From: Coptis chinensis
Taxonomy: Eukaryota; Streptophyta; Magnoliopsida; Ranunculales; Ranunculaceae
Assembly (NCBI GenBank): GCA_015680905.1
Contig: CM027381.1
Coordinates: 87,569,501 to 87,633,500, forward strand
DNA: 64,000 nucleotides
Direction: 5' to 3'
Shown here: piece by piece, positions 12,330-24,058 of the stretch
Numbering within the stretch: position 1 is the first letter of the stretch
How the letters are laid out: each line of letters opens with the position of its first letter
The notes under the pieces: model-generated
What the model was told of the DNA's origin: nothing
Seen by the model: the letters and a program-made list of their open reading frames with translations, nothing else
Database searches by the model: none
Made by a program: the position numbers and the translations under genes

Positions 12330-13848
12330 CTTCCTGATGAACAATCAGCTGTAGCTTGTCTTTTGTTTCTTCCATGACCCTGTCTTGTAGGGCCATCTCA
12401 AACTCCTCTACAGCTTTCTGCAGATCAACTGCTGCCATTCCTCCATACACCAACTCAGAAATTGGAACACTAGTTTTTTTTTCACCTTCCGTTTTGGAGC
12501 CTCAACCTTAGCATCTGTTTCCATCTGCACAGGCTTGTCTCCAAATTCAGCAGCACCATTTTCAACTCCGGAAGCATCTCCAACACTCTTAGAGTCTTCC
12601 ATGCTTACATCATGTTCGCCGGTTTCAACAGGAGCCACTTCACTTGGAGTCTCATCAGTACCCATCTTCATTGGTTCCTTCATGACTGGTGCCTCGACTT
12701 CCTCTTCCATAAGTGTGGCAGACTCAATAGCTACAATCCCGTGTAAGTTCAGCTTAACTTTCACTTTTAGTTTAGCTCGTTCATCTTTTGTTGATTGGAA
12801 TGGACCAATCGTGTAAGTGCTGATCTTTGGAGGAACTTGCAAACCCCCCGCGTCAGCATATATCACATCAACTGTAAAAGTTGATGATCTGTAAAATGTT
12901 AGACTTTGTGCTAGGAATGATATTTCCCTTGGGGAAGACAACAGTGCTTTGTGGTTGATCTGCTGCTCCATTCTGGAATCGGATCGCGATCCCTTTCGGG
13001 ACAAGGCAATCGAGAAGGGGAAGCTCTCATTGACTGAAACTCTCTAACTTTAAGTGTGGGACCGAGTATAGCGCATTGAAGAGCACAACCCGGCAACACA
13101 CTTCACCGGCATTCATAGTCCGCCTCGGTTCCTTCCCAAAAACTCGGTCAAAATCCTAATGATAGCGGGAACACGTGAACTGAACCAACCACCTCAACCG
13201 AATGTATATTCTCCATCATCGACCCGAAAGATGCGATAGCCTTCTCCAAAGGAACCTTCACACGCTCCGAATAGGAATGCTTATATTCTCAAACTCATCC
13301 CTCTTGATGAAACCCTCACATCTTTCTCATCCATCAAGCACTTTCGATATTCAAAGGAGCCTCGGATTTGCACTCAACATTTTCTTCAACTTCTCACACA
13401 AGCTCTCGAAGTCTAAGACAAGCTCGAGCATTCTGGTTGACATCCATCTTATACTCACCCTTAACTTCCCCACAAAATGCCGGAACAACACTTCATCAAA
13501 ATCCCTACCACCAAGATTTGAATCAAAAGAATGAGCCAAAACCTTCAACCGCCCTTTCTTAAACCCGAAAGAATACAAACCTGCATACTAGCATGCCCAA
13601 CATCAACAAATGCAACATTCACGATCATTCTCTCGTAAATCAGTCTTATAAATCCCATACGCCAAAGCGGTAGCCGTAGTCTCATGAAACAACCTCAAAG
13701 GATGCAAACCAAAGATAGTAGCCGCATCCATAACCACCCTCCTCGTAAAATCCGTGAAAATAAATAGGAATCCCAATAACACAATCCACAACAAAATATT
13801 ATTCAAATTCTTCTCGGCAATCTCCTTCAAATCGGATAACACCATTTC
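12330..13848 (-). pseudogene. HSP110-class (HSP70-14/15-like) processed copy
   Basis: Similar to the plant Hsp110/SSE branch of HSP70, cytosolic nucleotide-exchange partners of HSP70. Segments appear in protein order on the minus strand: LKEIAEKNLN then FHETTATALAYGIYKTDL (13845-13600); FVDVGHASMQ; LGGRDFDEVLF and CEKLKKMLSANP (13578-13350); CALQCAILGPTLKVREFQ (about 13090); FTVDVIYADAGGLQVPPK through GDKPVQMETDAKVEAPKRK (13004-12480); and ALQDRVMEETKDK. No intron interrupts about 1.5 kb although plant homologues are multi-exon, so it is cDNA-derived. Several frameshifts and an internal deletion (central ATPase region) make it non-functional. The sequence upstream of 13848 is unrelated to the HSP N-terminus, so the copy is 5'-truncated or fused. 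Confidence 0.93.
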
Positions 13849-14144
13849 CCCGTCTTCTCTACCCATCTCTCCACTCACCACCAGATCTGACCCATTCACC
13901 ACCACCGACAACAACAAAATTACAGAATCCTCCCAAATTTGACATACCATACTCCATCACTATCGGATCTCCGATGGGCACGTGAGTGGAAGCTGATTTC
14001 CACATTGATCATATGCTCATGAGATATTGAAGAAGGAATATCGAGTTGACACTATTGCGGTTCTCATCTCAAGTGCAACGATAATTCCAAACCACGATCA
14101 TCACTCTAGGTAGTCTCTTCCCAACTCGACCGAAATTCAAAGCA

Positions 14145-14366
14145 TCACCAAAGATCCAACAAGACCTTGAAACCATTGTAGAGTACAAACTGACGTTTAG
14201 CATTTGCTTCAATAATACCCACATCATCTTTCATACCATTTTCGCAATCCAACTCATTATTATTCACTTTAAACTGTTTAGAAAGCAACCCAGAATCCTT
14301 AGGCAGATTATTTTCACAACTCAAGTCTTGTTTCTCTTCAAAGTCGATAACTTTAGGTGAAACCAC
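14145..14366 (-). other. Unrecognised ORF in the nested element
   Basis: A 73-codon open frame, extendable upstream past one stop to a Met near 14393. It is acidic and asparagine-rich and was not recognised. It lies between the 5' LTR and the HSP110 copy, in the same orientation as both, so it may be a second captured exon or a short leader ORF. Confidence 0.3.
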
Positions 14367-14584
14367 CTCCTCAGCGCCTTATTCCGACACCATGAGTGGA
14401 GAATTCGAATCCACAATGAAGTAGTCCCGACCTTATTATTAAGCTTTCAGAAACCCCCGAAATAACTAAACTAGTTTATGGGCTTTAGAGCACCTCCCAG
14501 TCTTCCAACTCTCCCCTGGCAGCAGTGTTCATTAATTCATTTACAGCAGCAGAGTGAGTTGGGAGAGAATGTTTATCCCTGCGT

Positions 14585-14602
14585 TTCCCACAGACGGCGC
14601 CA
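14585..14602 (-). other. Primer-binding site of the nested element
   Basis: On the minus strand, two bases inside the 5' LTR, the sequence reads TGGCGCCGTCTGTGGGAA, the form commonly seen in plant Tat-like gypsy elements. Confidence 0.75.
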
Positions 14603-14604
14603 TT

Positions 14605-14935
14605 TGTTGCACCCTATTACTGCGAATCTCGCGACTCTCTAAATTTACTCAAATTCACTCTCTATTTTGGATCGGCTGCACCAATTTGGTTGCCTACGTA
14701 CCCATTTCGGGATCAAGCCGCCGTAGTTCACCTCTCTCCTCACCCCTCTCTGCCTCTCTTGTTAGCCTCCTTCTTCTACTCTCCTCTCTCTTCCTTTTTA
14801 TATCCCTCTCTTAGGTTTACCTCATGGGGCCTAGTCTAGTCTTGGGCCTTTCTCTTGGCTCAACACATACTGTGGTCTGGGCCTTATCTCTTGGCCCAGT
14901 ACCTATGTGATACATCCCTGAATATGGCTACTACA
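14605..14935 (-). repeat. 5' LTR of the nested retroelement
   Basis: 331 bp, TG to CA, partner of 8785-9108, adjoining the primer-binding site. The target duplication AGTAA follows immediately. Confidence 0.88.
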
Positions 14936-15244
14936 AGTAACATAAGCCTCTACCCTTTCTCTCTCTTTAAGTACCTTGTTAAAAATCAAAGTTGATCCGT
15001 TTTCGTGTCTTGCATGATAAGTGTCCGTAGGAAGTAAAACAAATCAATACTTAGCATAAAAGCCTTACTCATTAGTTTCCTAAAGAGCAAACTAAAGCTT
15101 GGTAATGTTATCCTAGACTTTAGGTTAGAATGAATCCCTACTATAACCAGAAAATCGAAAAAAAAAACTATGAGTAAGGAAATTGAGTAGTACCAAAACG
15201 GATAAAGAAACTTCAATTTTTTACACCGCAAATTGCTAGCATCA

Positions 15245-15800
15245 AATGGCGCCACTGCCATCCTAAAGACGCAAGGACCATACGTTACAAGCTGGAATAG
15301 CTCCAAGCTAGGGGAACCCCCTCTCCTACCCCTCCATTGTTTTTTTTGTTTTTTCTGATTTCGTTTGTTTTTGTTTTTATTTTCTTTGCGTTTTGCTACT
15401 GATCACATATTGTTATTTTGTTTCACATACAGGTAGGTACCTTTGACTCGGACCTGAAACAGCAACTACAAAACTATATAAGCTCACTAGGTAAAAAAAA
15501 AAAAATCAGAGCTTTTTAAATGCGGATTTTAGTAAAAGAACAACCTGTTCTTTGTTACTCCAGTATTGGGTTGAGTCCAGACTCTCTGTTTTGAATTAGT
15601 CCAGTAACTTCAGGAGTTCAGGACGTTCACGGGGTTGAACCGACGATTTCTTTTCTTTGGCGAACTTGCGGGACGCTTACAGGTTCTAATTTTAATATAA
15701 TTCTGCATGATTCACATGTGTTTATCTATTATGCCGTAGATAATGAACTATTATTTGCGTCTTAGGTTAGAAATAAGCATGAATCATGTGAATACATCTG

Positions 15801-15803
<3 letters not shown>
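15245..15803 (+). other. Primer-binding site and 5' internal leader of Athila D
   Basis: TGGCGCCACTGCCATCC (15247-15263) matches the Athila-type primer-binding site, complementary to a tRNA-Asp 3' end in its first bases. The next ~200 bases (CTGGAATAGCTCCAAG, GGGGAACCCCCTCTCC, T-rich tract) align with the leader of Athila A read on the minus strand near 34690-34520. No ORF is present. The leader ends at the TA run before CACTA-1. Confidence 0.7.

Positions 15804-15854
<51 letters not shown>
15804..15854. repeat. (TA)n microsatellite
   Basis: About 25 uninterrupted TA units, directly abutting the CACTA terminus at 15855. Confidence 0.95.
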
Positions 15855-15857
<3 letters not shown>

Positions 15858-17858
15858 TATACCAAAACAGGATATCCTTAATTAATCCGAATCGTTACTA
15901 AAAATATTTGTAACGGTTTTTATGCATAACTGTTTGGGCGTTATTAATGTGTTAATTTAATTAGTTACGATTTTTAACCGTTACAAATTATTTATAGTAA
16001 CGGTTATTTAGCGTAACTAAAATTAATTACTAACGGTTTTTCACCAGCACGTGTGTTACTTATTTCTAGCAATACTAATGGTTTCCTTTGGATTCTAACG
16101 GTTATAAAATGTAAGTTCCTTTAGCTATTAGTAACGGTTTGTATAAGATAGTAACGTTTGTGAAGCGTAGAATATGTGTTATTGATTAAAGCATTTACTA
16201 ACGGTTTTTGCACCTATTGCTAATGCTTTTACTTCCACGTAAGTGTTACTCAATGAATAGATTAGTAACGGTTTCTTGCCGTTACTAAACAATTTTGTAT
16301 TTAAAAAAAATTATTTTTGCCCTACCACCCAATTACCACATTTACCTACATAACATGTCTCCCTTTTATTTTTAATGAATTCCACAAAAGTTATCAATAA
16401 ACATAAAACCTCACAAGTACATCTGATCAAATACTAATTTTTATAACTATAAATCACAACCAAAAAGTCATACATAATGAATGAGTATGCGGATTTTGAA
16501 ATTTACAACTTATCCATAGACTTATCCAAAAATTTATTGATTGACCTGCCTTCAGTACTTCATTATGGTCAGTTAACAAAACCTCGTGACAGAATTTGCT
16601 GCAGAGAATGCAGGTAACACCTAGTAACCACGGTAACAATAAGGAATCAACTCCCAAGTACGGAAGACCAAAATGATAAGAGAATATAAGTTCTAGATCA
16701 TACATTCACACCAAAATGATAATGATATTATATTGATATCATATGCAAGAAAACACAAGTGCAAACTCACCTTTAACACACCCATGGCATTAGCTAAGGA
16801 AGACTTCATCTCATTCATTTCCCCCTTCAACTCATGTGTAGTCTGTAGAGATCTTTAAGTGCATAAGATACTTACGAATATAGCGGAAAAAAATATGAAA
16901 GTAGTGAAGCAGAATTACTTAAAAGATGAATTTGACGGCATTGAATTGTCGATGCTAGCAAGATAGTCCTGAGAAAAAAAATGGCATTAGTTTAGCAAAC
17001 CAGCAACAATAAAACTTATGCCACTACTTCAATGAAAAGAAGATACCTACAGCACTACTTTAAATTCTGTAAAGTCACCTGTCATAAACACCGCATTTTT
17101 CTTCCCAATTTCAGGTTTGTGCCCTCCACATCGAGCTATACCATTCTACTGCCCTACTGTTTCTCTGCATATTTTTAATAATCAACTGAGATGAGTTTGA
17201 GGTAGCCCCATGGATCAACTCATTGGACAACTTAATTTTCCAAATACAGTATTTTCTATGTCCAGCAAGAGATATATGTACAATATATTACTAAAAATTG
17301 ACTTTTGCCCAGTTGGTGATAATAAGGTAGCAAGAAACTTACTTGCTCATCTGTTATTTTGTGCAGCAGTGATCCTCCCCCGATATTGACCTAACAATCT
17401 AATTAGAAACAAAAAATATAACAAATATTGAGCTAACAGTCTAATTAGATTACTTGAAAATTAGTATATGCAGATAAGAAAGTTAAAAAGTAAAAATTTG
17501 GAAAAACTTACCTCAAAACTAAAACGACGATATTCCACACTCCTCGAAGGTTTAGGGGAGAGTCTTATGCTCGAAGCACACCTGACTACGGGAGAATTAA
17601 AAGGAGTTGGAGACTTAGAAAACTGACGACGGGACTGGGATTGAAAACTATACAAGGTGTATAGCTAAGCAGGCCTTGGGTATCAAGTTTCGGTGAAAAC
17701 AACCTGATAGTCTTGGAGGCTTCATATTCAAGGAGGTTCAAAAATATTGGATGAAAAATATATCACAGGTTAATTTTTTATTTATTCCTTATTTCTCCAA
17801 CTATTTTTGGTTATAGATGCATAAAAGGTGCGTGCAACAGTCTATATGCATTCATTAC
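15855..17858 (-). mobile_element. CACTA-1 left end, up to the Athila A insertion
   Basis: Begins CACTATACCAAAACAGGATA, close to the ends of CACTA-3 (CACTACACCATAACAGGCTA). Over the next ~450 bp about eleven copies of GTAACGGTTTT or its reverse complement occur, the subterminal repeats expected of CACTA elements. The interior holds a copy of a TnpA-like exon (16742-16834) and possible exons up to 17655. Athila A enters at 17859 with the duplication ATTAC. The matching right terminus was not found, so joining this segment to 36207-44600 as one element rests on the Athila target duplication. Confidence 0.75.
16742..17655 (-). pseudogene. TnpA-like exon copy and candidate captured exons
   Basis: 16742-16834 repeats the TnpA-like exon at 39559-39657 (peptide ELKGEMNEMKSSL). 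To its right on the minus strand are pieces with plausible splice borders: DYLASIDNSMPSNSSF near 16950, VFMTGDFTEFK near 17080, GGSLLHKITDEQ near 17350, and a Ser/Arg-rich stretch at 17655-17508 ending in a GTAAGT donor that looks like a plastid transit peptide. I do not recognise the source gene. A captured plastid-protein fragment is my best guess. Confidence 0.35.
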
Positions 17859-19361
17859 TGATGTTACTTTTTGATATGTTAAAGATTTGAATCTCTTATT
17901 GAACAAAGTGCGAATTCAAAGATTTTTTTTCCTTACTCACGATCTTCGTATTCATATGGTTTTGAGTAGGGATTCGAACCAACCTAAATTGTAGGACCAC
18001 TTACAACTGGTTTTACTATTTTAGGAAACTAGTGAGTAAGTTTAGCTATGATTATATTAATACTAACTACTTAGTTTCTTTTAATGCACAAAAATTGAAA
18101 ACCTTAAGTTACGTAAACATGTAACTAAGACAAGATAAAATTTTACTAAAACAAAAGTGGAGAGTTAATTTTTCTCATGTGAAGATAACTTCTATTATTT
18201 GATTTTTAGTAAGTGCATCTTAATCTTCCTAGAACTCTTAGACAAGTCCTAATAAAAATTAACTTGATCCCTAACATATATGACTCATCTCTAAGATCAT
18301 ACATGCTAGCATGTAGAACCAAAGCAATGACTTATCTCTAAGCTCATCACCTTGATTCCTAACTAGACTCTACACCAACTACCATTTTGGGATAGGATGT
18401 AAGTCTAGTTGTTCTTCCTAACAACTTACTAAAATCAAATAACAAAGGTTTCCTCACATGAGCATCATTAACTCCCCACAAAGGGAATGTTTAGCTCATG
18501 TTCCTTGGAAAATATGACAAGTGTAGAATGTAGAATGAGAGAGAGAACAAAAAGAAGAAGAACTATCTATATAAACTCACTTGCATTTAGATTTATTTTC
18601 AACTAGAAGAACACAAGGTTTCCTCCATTAAAACTATTACAAGCTTTCTACCAAAACTAAAAACTAAAAATAAAAACTAAGACTAAGGAACTAAAATAAT
18701 GCATGGTAAAGGAAAAGAAGTTAAGGGAATAAATGGAGTGTCCCCCTTTGTTTTGTTTTCTTCTTTATTTGAGAGAAATCTCATTTCCTCCCACGTGAAA
18801 CACCAAACCACATTTACTTCCTTCTTAACTACACAATCCACAACAAAGTGACACCTATCTTTTTTTCACTATTAACACCTAATCTCATCTAACTTTATTA
18901 ACTACATGCAAGGTGTCACTTTTGTACCAATTATTTACACCTTTATCTTGACTTGTATGATGACTCATCAAATCTTGCGGGCCTGCATAGTAGGTCCACG
19001 TGCAGTCCAGTGGCGGTCAGGTTTTTTGGCAGTTTTACAACTTCTAGCCTATGCGTAGAGTTCATCTCCCTGATTGTCTGAGCAGCTCACTTGTCGCATT
19101 CGGAGTCCTGGTTCAAGAGGTGGGAGCTTCAGAAATTTGATGCTTCTGTGCGGATTTGTTGGGATTCACATGGCTGGTTTGGAAGAATTCATATATACAT
19201 CGTTCCCCGTGCTTTAATGCAGGTTTAACCAATATTTTCATGTTTACTGCGAAGACCTACAAAAGTATGAAAACATACTTATTTTATGATTATTAAACAT
19301 ATAATTAACCAAATTTATATGTCTCAATGAGGTTTAATATTACAGTTTTGGGTGCTTATCA
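17859..19361 (-). repeat. 3' LTR of Athila A
   Basis: 1503 bp, bounded on the plus strand by TGATGTTAC and GGGTGCTTATCA. Paired with 34704-36206. The adjoining polypurine tract reads TTTGGGGGTAGTG on the minus strand (19362-19374). Confidence 0.93.
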
Positions 19362-21171
19362 CACTACCCCCAAATAGCACTTTGCTTGTCCTCAAGCAAA
19401 GAAGAGACATTAAAACAGATAATTTGCCAAAAATGTGTAGTCCTAACTAATTCTCGTTTCGCAGAGTGCGGTTGCATTGACCATATGCAACAAGGCCTTA
19501 AACCACTAGGAATTCTCTTGTGGACGAGTTATAGCCTCGTGAGAGTTTTCCAGAGAAGATACTCACAAACTTCATTTATACTACAACGACTCAGTGACAA
19601 AAACTCGTTTCCTAAATTAATCTTAGATATCCATACATCTCCTTAGCAGGGAACGAGGATTGATTTCTTTGAAACTCAAGTTAATATGCATTCAATAATT
19701 AAAACATCTACATATGATCATGCATGCAGTGAACTTTTCATTGAAATGTACTAGCGAGGTCGTTTTACGGATTCTTTGGAGGCGTACCTAAATAGGTTCT
19801 CCGCAGTGTCGTGTTGAAACACAAATTCACTCAAAAATTTCCACTCGGGTTTCGTTAACTCCAGAGTAATGCGGTGGGCACGTTTCCCCTCACATCTCAA
19901 TGATACCGAGGGAGGGTAGAAATTCGATCAATCACATCTACTACTTATTATCACACCTTCCTACTCCTAAATGAGCTAGAGGTCTTTATTAGGTATTGTG
20001 GGGCTTAGGTGATGGTGTAGAAGAAAATGGAAATGGATAATCAAAATTTACGAGTATGAGAGAATAGGGTCTTCAAGATATTTATACTAGAGAAATCCTT
20101 GTTTTCTTTCCTTCTTCTAACTGAGTTTTCTAACCTTGTTCTTAAGCCTCTGGATCTTGATTTTTTTTTTTTTTAATAACTTAAGAACATGATTCTATTT
20201 TTCTTTCCTTAAGCAAGCAACTGACTTTTGTTTGGGACAAGTCTTTCTCTTTATTTTTCCACATTTCATCCTATTTCTCATACTCATCACTTAGGTAGGT
20301 TCTTTTATTTGGTTTAATAGATGGGTAAGGAATTTTTGGTGAAAGTGAAAGGTTTGATGAAAGGTTCGATGGAGTGACTAGAGGTAAAAATTTGTAAATT
20401 AAGAATTTTTTTAGCTATGTCGATCCAAAGAAGGCCTAAATTCTCGCTTAGGGTTCGGGTGGTGATCAAGTAAGTAGACGCGTGATTTTCTCTAATCAGA
20501 AAACTATTCCTCTATGTCATTACTCACATATCACACATATCGAGGCTTTTTGGTTAGATTCTCACAGGATTGATCGATTAAGTAACTAACCGTTGGTTCC
20601 AGAAACTTACTGCTATGTACATGAATGTTCATGAAAAGATGTATAAACTATTGCATACGTATTATCTTAAGTTCCTTAAAAACAAATCCTAATTCAGATA
20701 CTAATGTGAGATTTCTAGACAATTTTCATCATTGAAAAGGAGACAAGACTTTGTCACTAAGTGCAATTATTAACAAGAAAATAAAAACTATATACATGCT
20801 ACAATTTGCCTAATTTTTGCTACAGGTTTAAGACACCCCCAAATAGAATGATGCTTAGTCCTCGAAGTATCAATAGATAAAGAAAGAAATTATCTGAGAA
20901 CCGTGAGCAAAATTAGGTCTGGATTACTGGAACACAAAGGTTGGAGAACATAATATATTATACAAAAAGAAACAATGAAAAACAATAGCACACGAAACAT
21001 AATTATTTAGCTAGATATATGTACAATGTCATTCTCAAATTTACCATCCAGCAGGATGTGTTGGTCTGGCGTCCTCAATAAGGAAATACATTTCCTTAGC
21101 ATCGCGCCAAAAGATAATAGTCTACCAAATTTCTGCCCATTATTTGTCTCCGGATTTGTTCAAATGTTTCT
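19362..21171 (-). other. 3' non-coding region of Athila A
   Basis: No ORF of note. Several blocks are shared with element C (56547-58000) in the same orientation: TTGCTTGTCCTCAAGCAAA, GTGGACGAGTTATAGCC, and CTTCATTTATACTACAACG; its upstream end near 20820 is also shared with Athila B near 54650. Conservation across coding and non-coding-type elements suggests cis-acting RNA signals. Confidence 0.55.
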
Positions 21172-22047
21172 TCATATTTTCATCCTTCGGGTAACAACGA
21201 ACATGCCTCGAAAAATCCGAGGCGGGGGACGTTTCCATTGACTAAACCTTAATGAACGAATGATTTTGTTTGCTAGGCATATAGAATCTACCTTGACCCA
21301 GTCATGAAAAGTAGCTGCAAACTGTGGGAAATGTGTCTCCATGATTCGCAAGCGGTTCTGAGGTAAAAGAATATCGCGATCCTGAAAGTCACGAGCTCGT
21401 TTTAGGTTGGAGATAACACAACCTAAGATGTTAAATAATGTATGACCTTGAGCCAGTGCACTGAACACTACGCAGGCAGCCTCATTGGCAGTTGAAAAAT
21501 GCCAATCTCCCATGATGTTCAGGAGTATAAACAACATCGCAATCCCCATGTTCATGGTCATGCTTGCTAAGGGAATGGTGATGTCGCACCATGGTACATG
21601 GCCATCTCCTTCTTGTTTAATCTCAAGACCATCACCGTAAGTTTCGCGAAAAACTTGCCACTGAAAGGAACGGTAAGAATTATGATAGATGTAATGCCAT
21701 GATGCGGTCAGTTCGTGATATGGAAGATCCAAAGTTAAGGCAAACTGTTGTTCAGAAAAAATATGATGTGTGTCACCAACTAGGATTGTGAACCCGTCTA
21801 AGTAGAAGCCATGCGCATGATTGAATGCTGGTGTGTCCTCTATATTAGCATAAAAGTATGCGGCCAAACTCGGAGAATAAGTTTGGTTAGGTTGAAGAAC
21901 TAGGGAAGACCACCCAATGTTAGTGATGTAGTCACGGAAGAGATGTTCATAAGTATTGGAATCCATCATAGATTGAAAGGATTGCTCAGGAATGATTTTT
22001 GGAGGTGTCATGTTTGATGAAGATGCAATGTTTGATGAAGATGCCAT
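21172..22047 (-). CDS. Athila A third post-pol ORF, plant transposon-protein-like
   Basis: About 291 codons if started at the Met of MASSSN; the frame stays open another 33 codons upstream. Fragments AAYFYAN, FYLDGFTILVGD, LTLDLPYHEL and AMLFILLNIMGDWHF recall the plant 'putative transposon protein' family (PF20167-like) often found in Athila post-pol regions. Function unknown; it is sometimes called env-like from its position only. The central hydrophobic stretch is short and does not convincingly form a membrane helix. A + strand homologue lies at 47464-54443. Confidence 0.6.
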   Translation of the reverse strand: MASSSNIASSSNMTPPKIIPEQSFQSMMDSNTYEHLFRDYITNIGWSSLVLQPNQTYSPSLAAYFYANIEDTPAFNHAHGFYLDGFTILVGDTHHIFSEQQFALTLDLPYHELTASWHYIYHNSYRSFQWQVFRETYGDGLEIKQEGDGHVPWCDITIPLASMTMNMGIAMLFILLNIMGDWHFSTANEAACVVFSALAQGHTLFNILGCVISNLKRARDFQDRDILLPQNRLRIMETHFPQFAATFHDWVKVDSICLANKIIRSLRFSQWKRPPPRIFRGMFVVTRRMKI

Positions 22048-22332
22048 GGTGGATGAAGTAAAGAAAAGGGCAAGGAGAAAGGCAAACTGGATGGATAAAT
22101 GAGTATGGAAGAAAATAAACCCTCTTGTAATGACATTAAAAATCACATGTTCAAATTAGTTAATCACAACGTAAATGATTCTAGCAAGCATTTCTTACAA
22201 AAGAAGACACAAAGATAAGAACAAAATTAATAATACGATGAAAAACGTAATAATATATACGATTATTTATTTATTTACTTAGTATTATTATTCCATTTTT
22301 ATTCAATAAGAAAATCATGGATTATTATGATG

Positions 22333-23389
22333 CTACTGGAGACGCAAATCGTGCACCACAGTGTTTAGTTCTTCAATTTGTTGGCTGAGTTGCATCTGAA
22401 TGTCCCCTTGGCTGGCAAAGAGTGTAGTTTGCTTCTCCATTAGGAGAGCATGATTTTGCAAGGACTGAGAATGATTTTCCAAGATTTCCTCCTGTTCAAC
22501 ATCATGCATTGCTTGACGTTCTTGGAAATCCTTAAGAGTTGTAATGCTGATATTCTGACGAGCGTGTAGTTCCCACATGCCGTGATGAAGAAATTGAATG
22601 ATTTCCATGGGATTAAAAATGTTTAGCATGACATTTTCATCAAAGAAAAGTTCAGAGTTTGAGTTTGGGTCGTTTTGTTCATCTGTCAGAGTATCAGGAG
22701 TCCAAAAACCAACGGAGTAGTCTGTTTGGAGTACACTAATATTTGCTCTTTGAAGGGGTGTCTCTAGAGAAATTATTGGATAACCCCAACGCATCATAAT
22801 TTGCGTGACTAAAGTAGGTAGAGGTGCTGACCTTTTTGTTTTCCTGGTGATCGCGTTCCAGAGGTGTTGGATTAGACAAAAATCATCCCTTTGAGTCTGC
22901 AAAACCCAAAGTAGGTGAAGTTGAGACTTTGTGACTTCGATTGGTGTGATGTACCTACCACATTGTGTCCCACCCGTGGAGCACAACTTCGTTGATTCTG
23001 TTTCAAAGAGCGTTGAAGAACAACGTGATGTCTATTTTCGACTTCGCCATGAGATACGGTAGCTCGTAGTAAAGTTTTGACGGAATCAAATGATGACTCT
23101 AGAAAAAGGAACTACTGGGTATTCATTGGGATTTGAAGTATGTCGGAGATAATTTTCCTAGTCAATTCCAATCGTCGTCCATAGGCATTGAAATAGAATT
23201 TCCATTTTCAGGTCCGCTAAATTGGTAGAACATCATAACCAATTCTCTGGAATAACCAGCTGCTGAATGATATAGAAGAGGTGTCCATTCTCGACGTACA
23301 ATTTCAGTGTCAAAATAAGGAGAAAACCGGCCATCTTCAAAAAAATTCAGGTAGTCTTTCTCAGGCATTATTTTTCTTGGTTGATCCAT
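22333..23389 (-). pseudogene. Athila A post-pol ORF, paralogue 2
   Basis: Begins MDQPRKIMPEKDYLNFF at 23389 and reads 75 codons to a TGA at 23162. It then continues in a shifted frame through QIPMN, RHHVVLQRSLK, and the open frame 22986-22333 ending in a predicted coiled coil (Gln/Glu-rich, FQERQAMHDVEQEE). A TATA-like box lies 65 bp upstream. It resembles the region at 25607-24659 (FDTEIVRREW against FDGEIASREW), so it is a tandem paralogue, and the + strand copy at 45941-47028. Function unknown. Breaks: one shared frameshift, one TAG in the middle and another shift. Confidence 0.6.
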
Positions 23390-23453
23390 TTGGAAGTATT
23401 ATGGAGGGAAGTATAGTGAAGAATGCTTAAAAGAGAATGGCTGAAAATAAGAG

Positions 23454-23460
23454 ATTTATA
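23454..23460 (-). promoter_or_regulatory. TATA-like box upstream of paralogue 2
   Basis: TATAAAT in the context GGCTATAAATCTCTT, 65 bases before the start codon; the same context and spacing recur in Athila B at 45869. Confidence 0.5.
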
Positions 23461-24058
23461 GCCAATCTATGAGTCTGTATCAATCAGGATCCCAAGTTTA
23501 GTTAAATCCAGAATTAATATATGAAAACACAAGTGACTCATATGTTGTTGTGACACCGACCTTTATGAACAGCAACAATGGGTATCCATAGTAAGTCTTT
23601 TCATGTCAGATTTCCACAAACAATTAATGAGATGTTAAATTGATAGAAAGTATGGGGGAAGGTTTCACATGGCAGTTAGACCTACCCATAATTTCAAAAT
23701 TTATGATCATACCTCAGTAATAGAATATGGATAGAATAATCGAGCTGCGTGTGTGACAAGTGTTATCGTACCGCATAGCGTGCGATCTTCTCTGAACACC
23801 ATGAGTAGAGATAGAATTATTTTGGTGAGATTTGGATGGTAATTTCTTTGTTATGGTTTTCTTAGTTGTTGATTTTTTTTATTTTTTTTTTATTTCTTAC
23901 TTTTTTTAAATAGGTAAAAATACAACTAATACACACAAATATTTAATACGGAACTTCTCCATTTAATACGTAAACCGTACAAATGTGTGAGAATTATTTA
24001 ACACACCATACTAATATACAAAATGATAGAAGGAAAGATAGTTGTTGGTTACATAGAT

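Larger units (their letters stand above)
8785..14935 (-). mobile_element. Nested non-autonomous LTR retroelement carrying host cDNA
   Basis: Near-identical LTRs (8785-9108 and 14605-14935) bounded by TG and CA enclose about 5.5 kb. A perfect 5-bp target duplication AGTAA flanks it (8780-8784 and 14936-14940). The primer-binding site beside the right LTR and the polypurine tract beside the left LTR (minus strand GAGGGGGCAAA, 9109-9120) set the orientation as minus. No gag, protease, RT or integrase was recognised. The interior instead holds an HSP110-class copy, an unknown ORF and a GC-rich 91-bp tandem array. It must therefore have been mobilised in trans. Confidence 0.85.
7093..15244 (+). 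mobile_element. Athila-type LTR (element D), interrupted by a nested retroelement
   Basis: The LTR starts TGATAAGCACCCAAAACT at 7093 and ends ATCA at 15244, directly before a primer-binding site. It consists of 7093-8784 plus 14941-15244, about 2.0 kb once the insertion is removed. It is related to the LTRs of Athila A: the first ~100 bases match the A LTR start, and the block around 8350-8455 (TTAATGATGCTCATGTGAGG; CCCAAAATGGTAGT) matches its middle. No second LTR of this element was found, so the element is 3'-truncated or continues as Athila B after the CACTA insertion. Confidence 0.75.

Noticed and set aside
15247..15263. Possible tRNA gene fragment
   Set aside because: It is a retroelement primer-binding site complementary to a tRNA 3' end, placed directly after an LTR; no cloverleaf is present.
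21172..22146. Third ORF as a true envelope glycoprotein with a signal peptide from the upstream Met
   Set aside because: The hydrophobic N-terminal extension is not kept in Athila B, where the ORF starts at the downstream Met, and no transmembrane anchor is evident.
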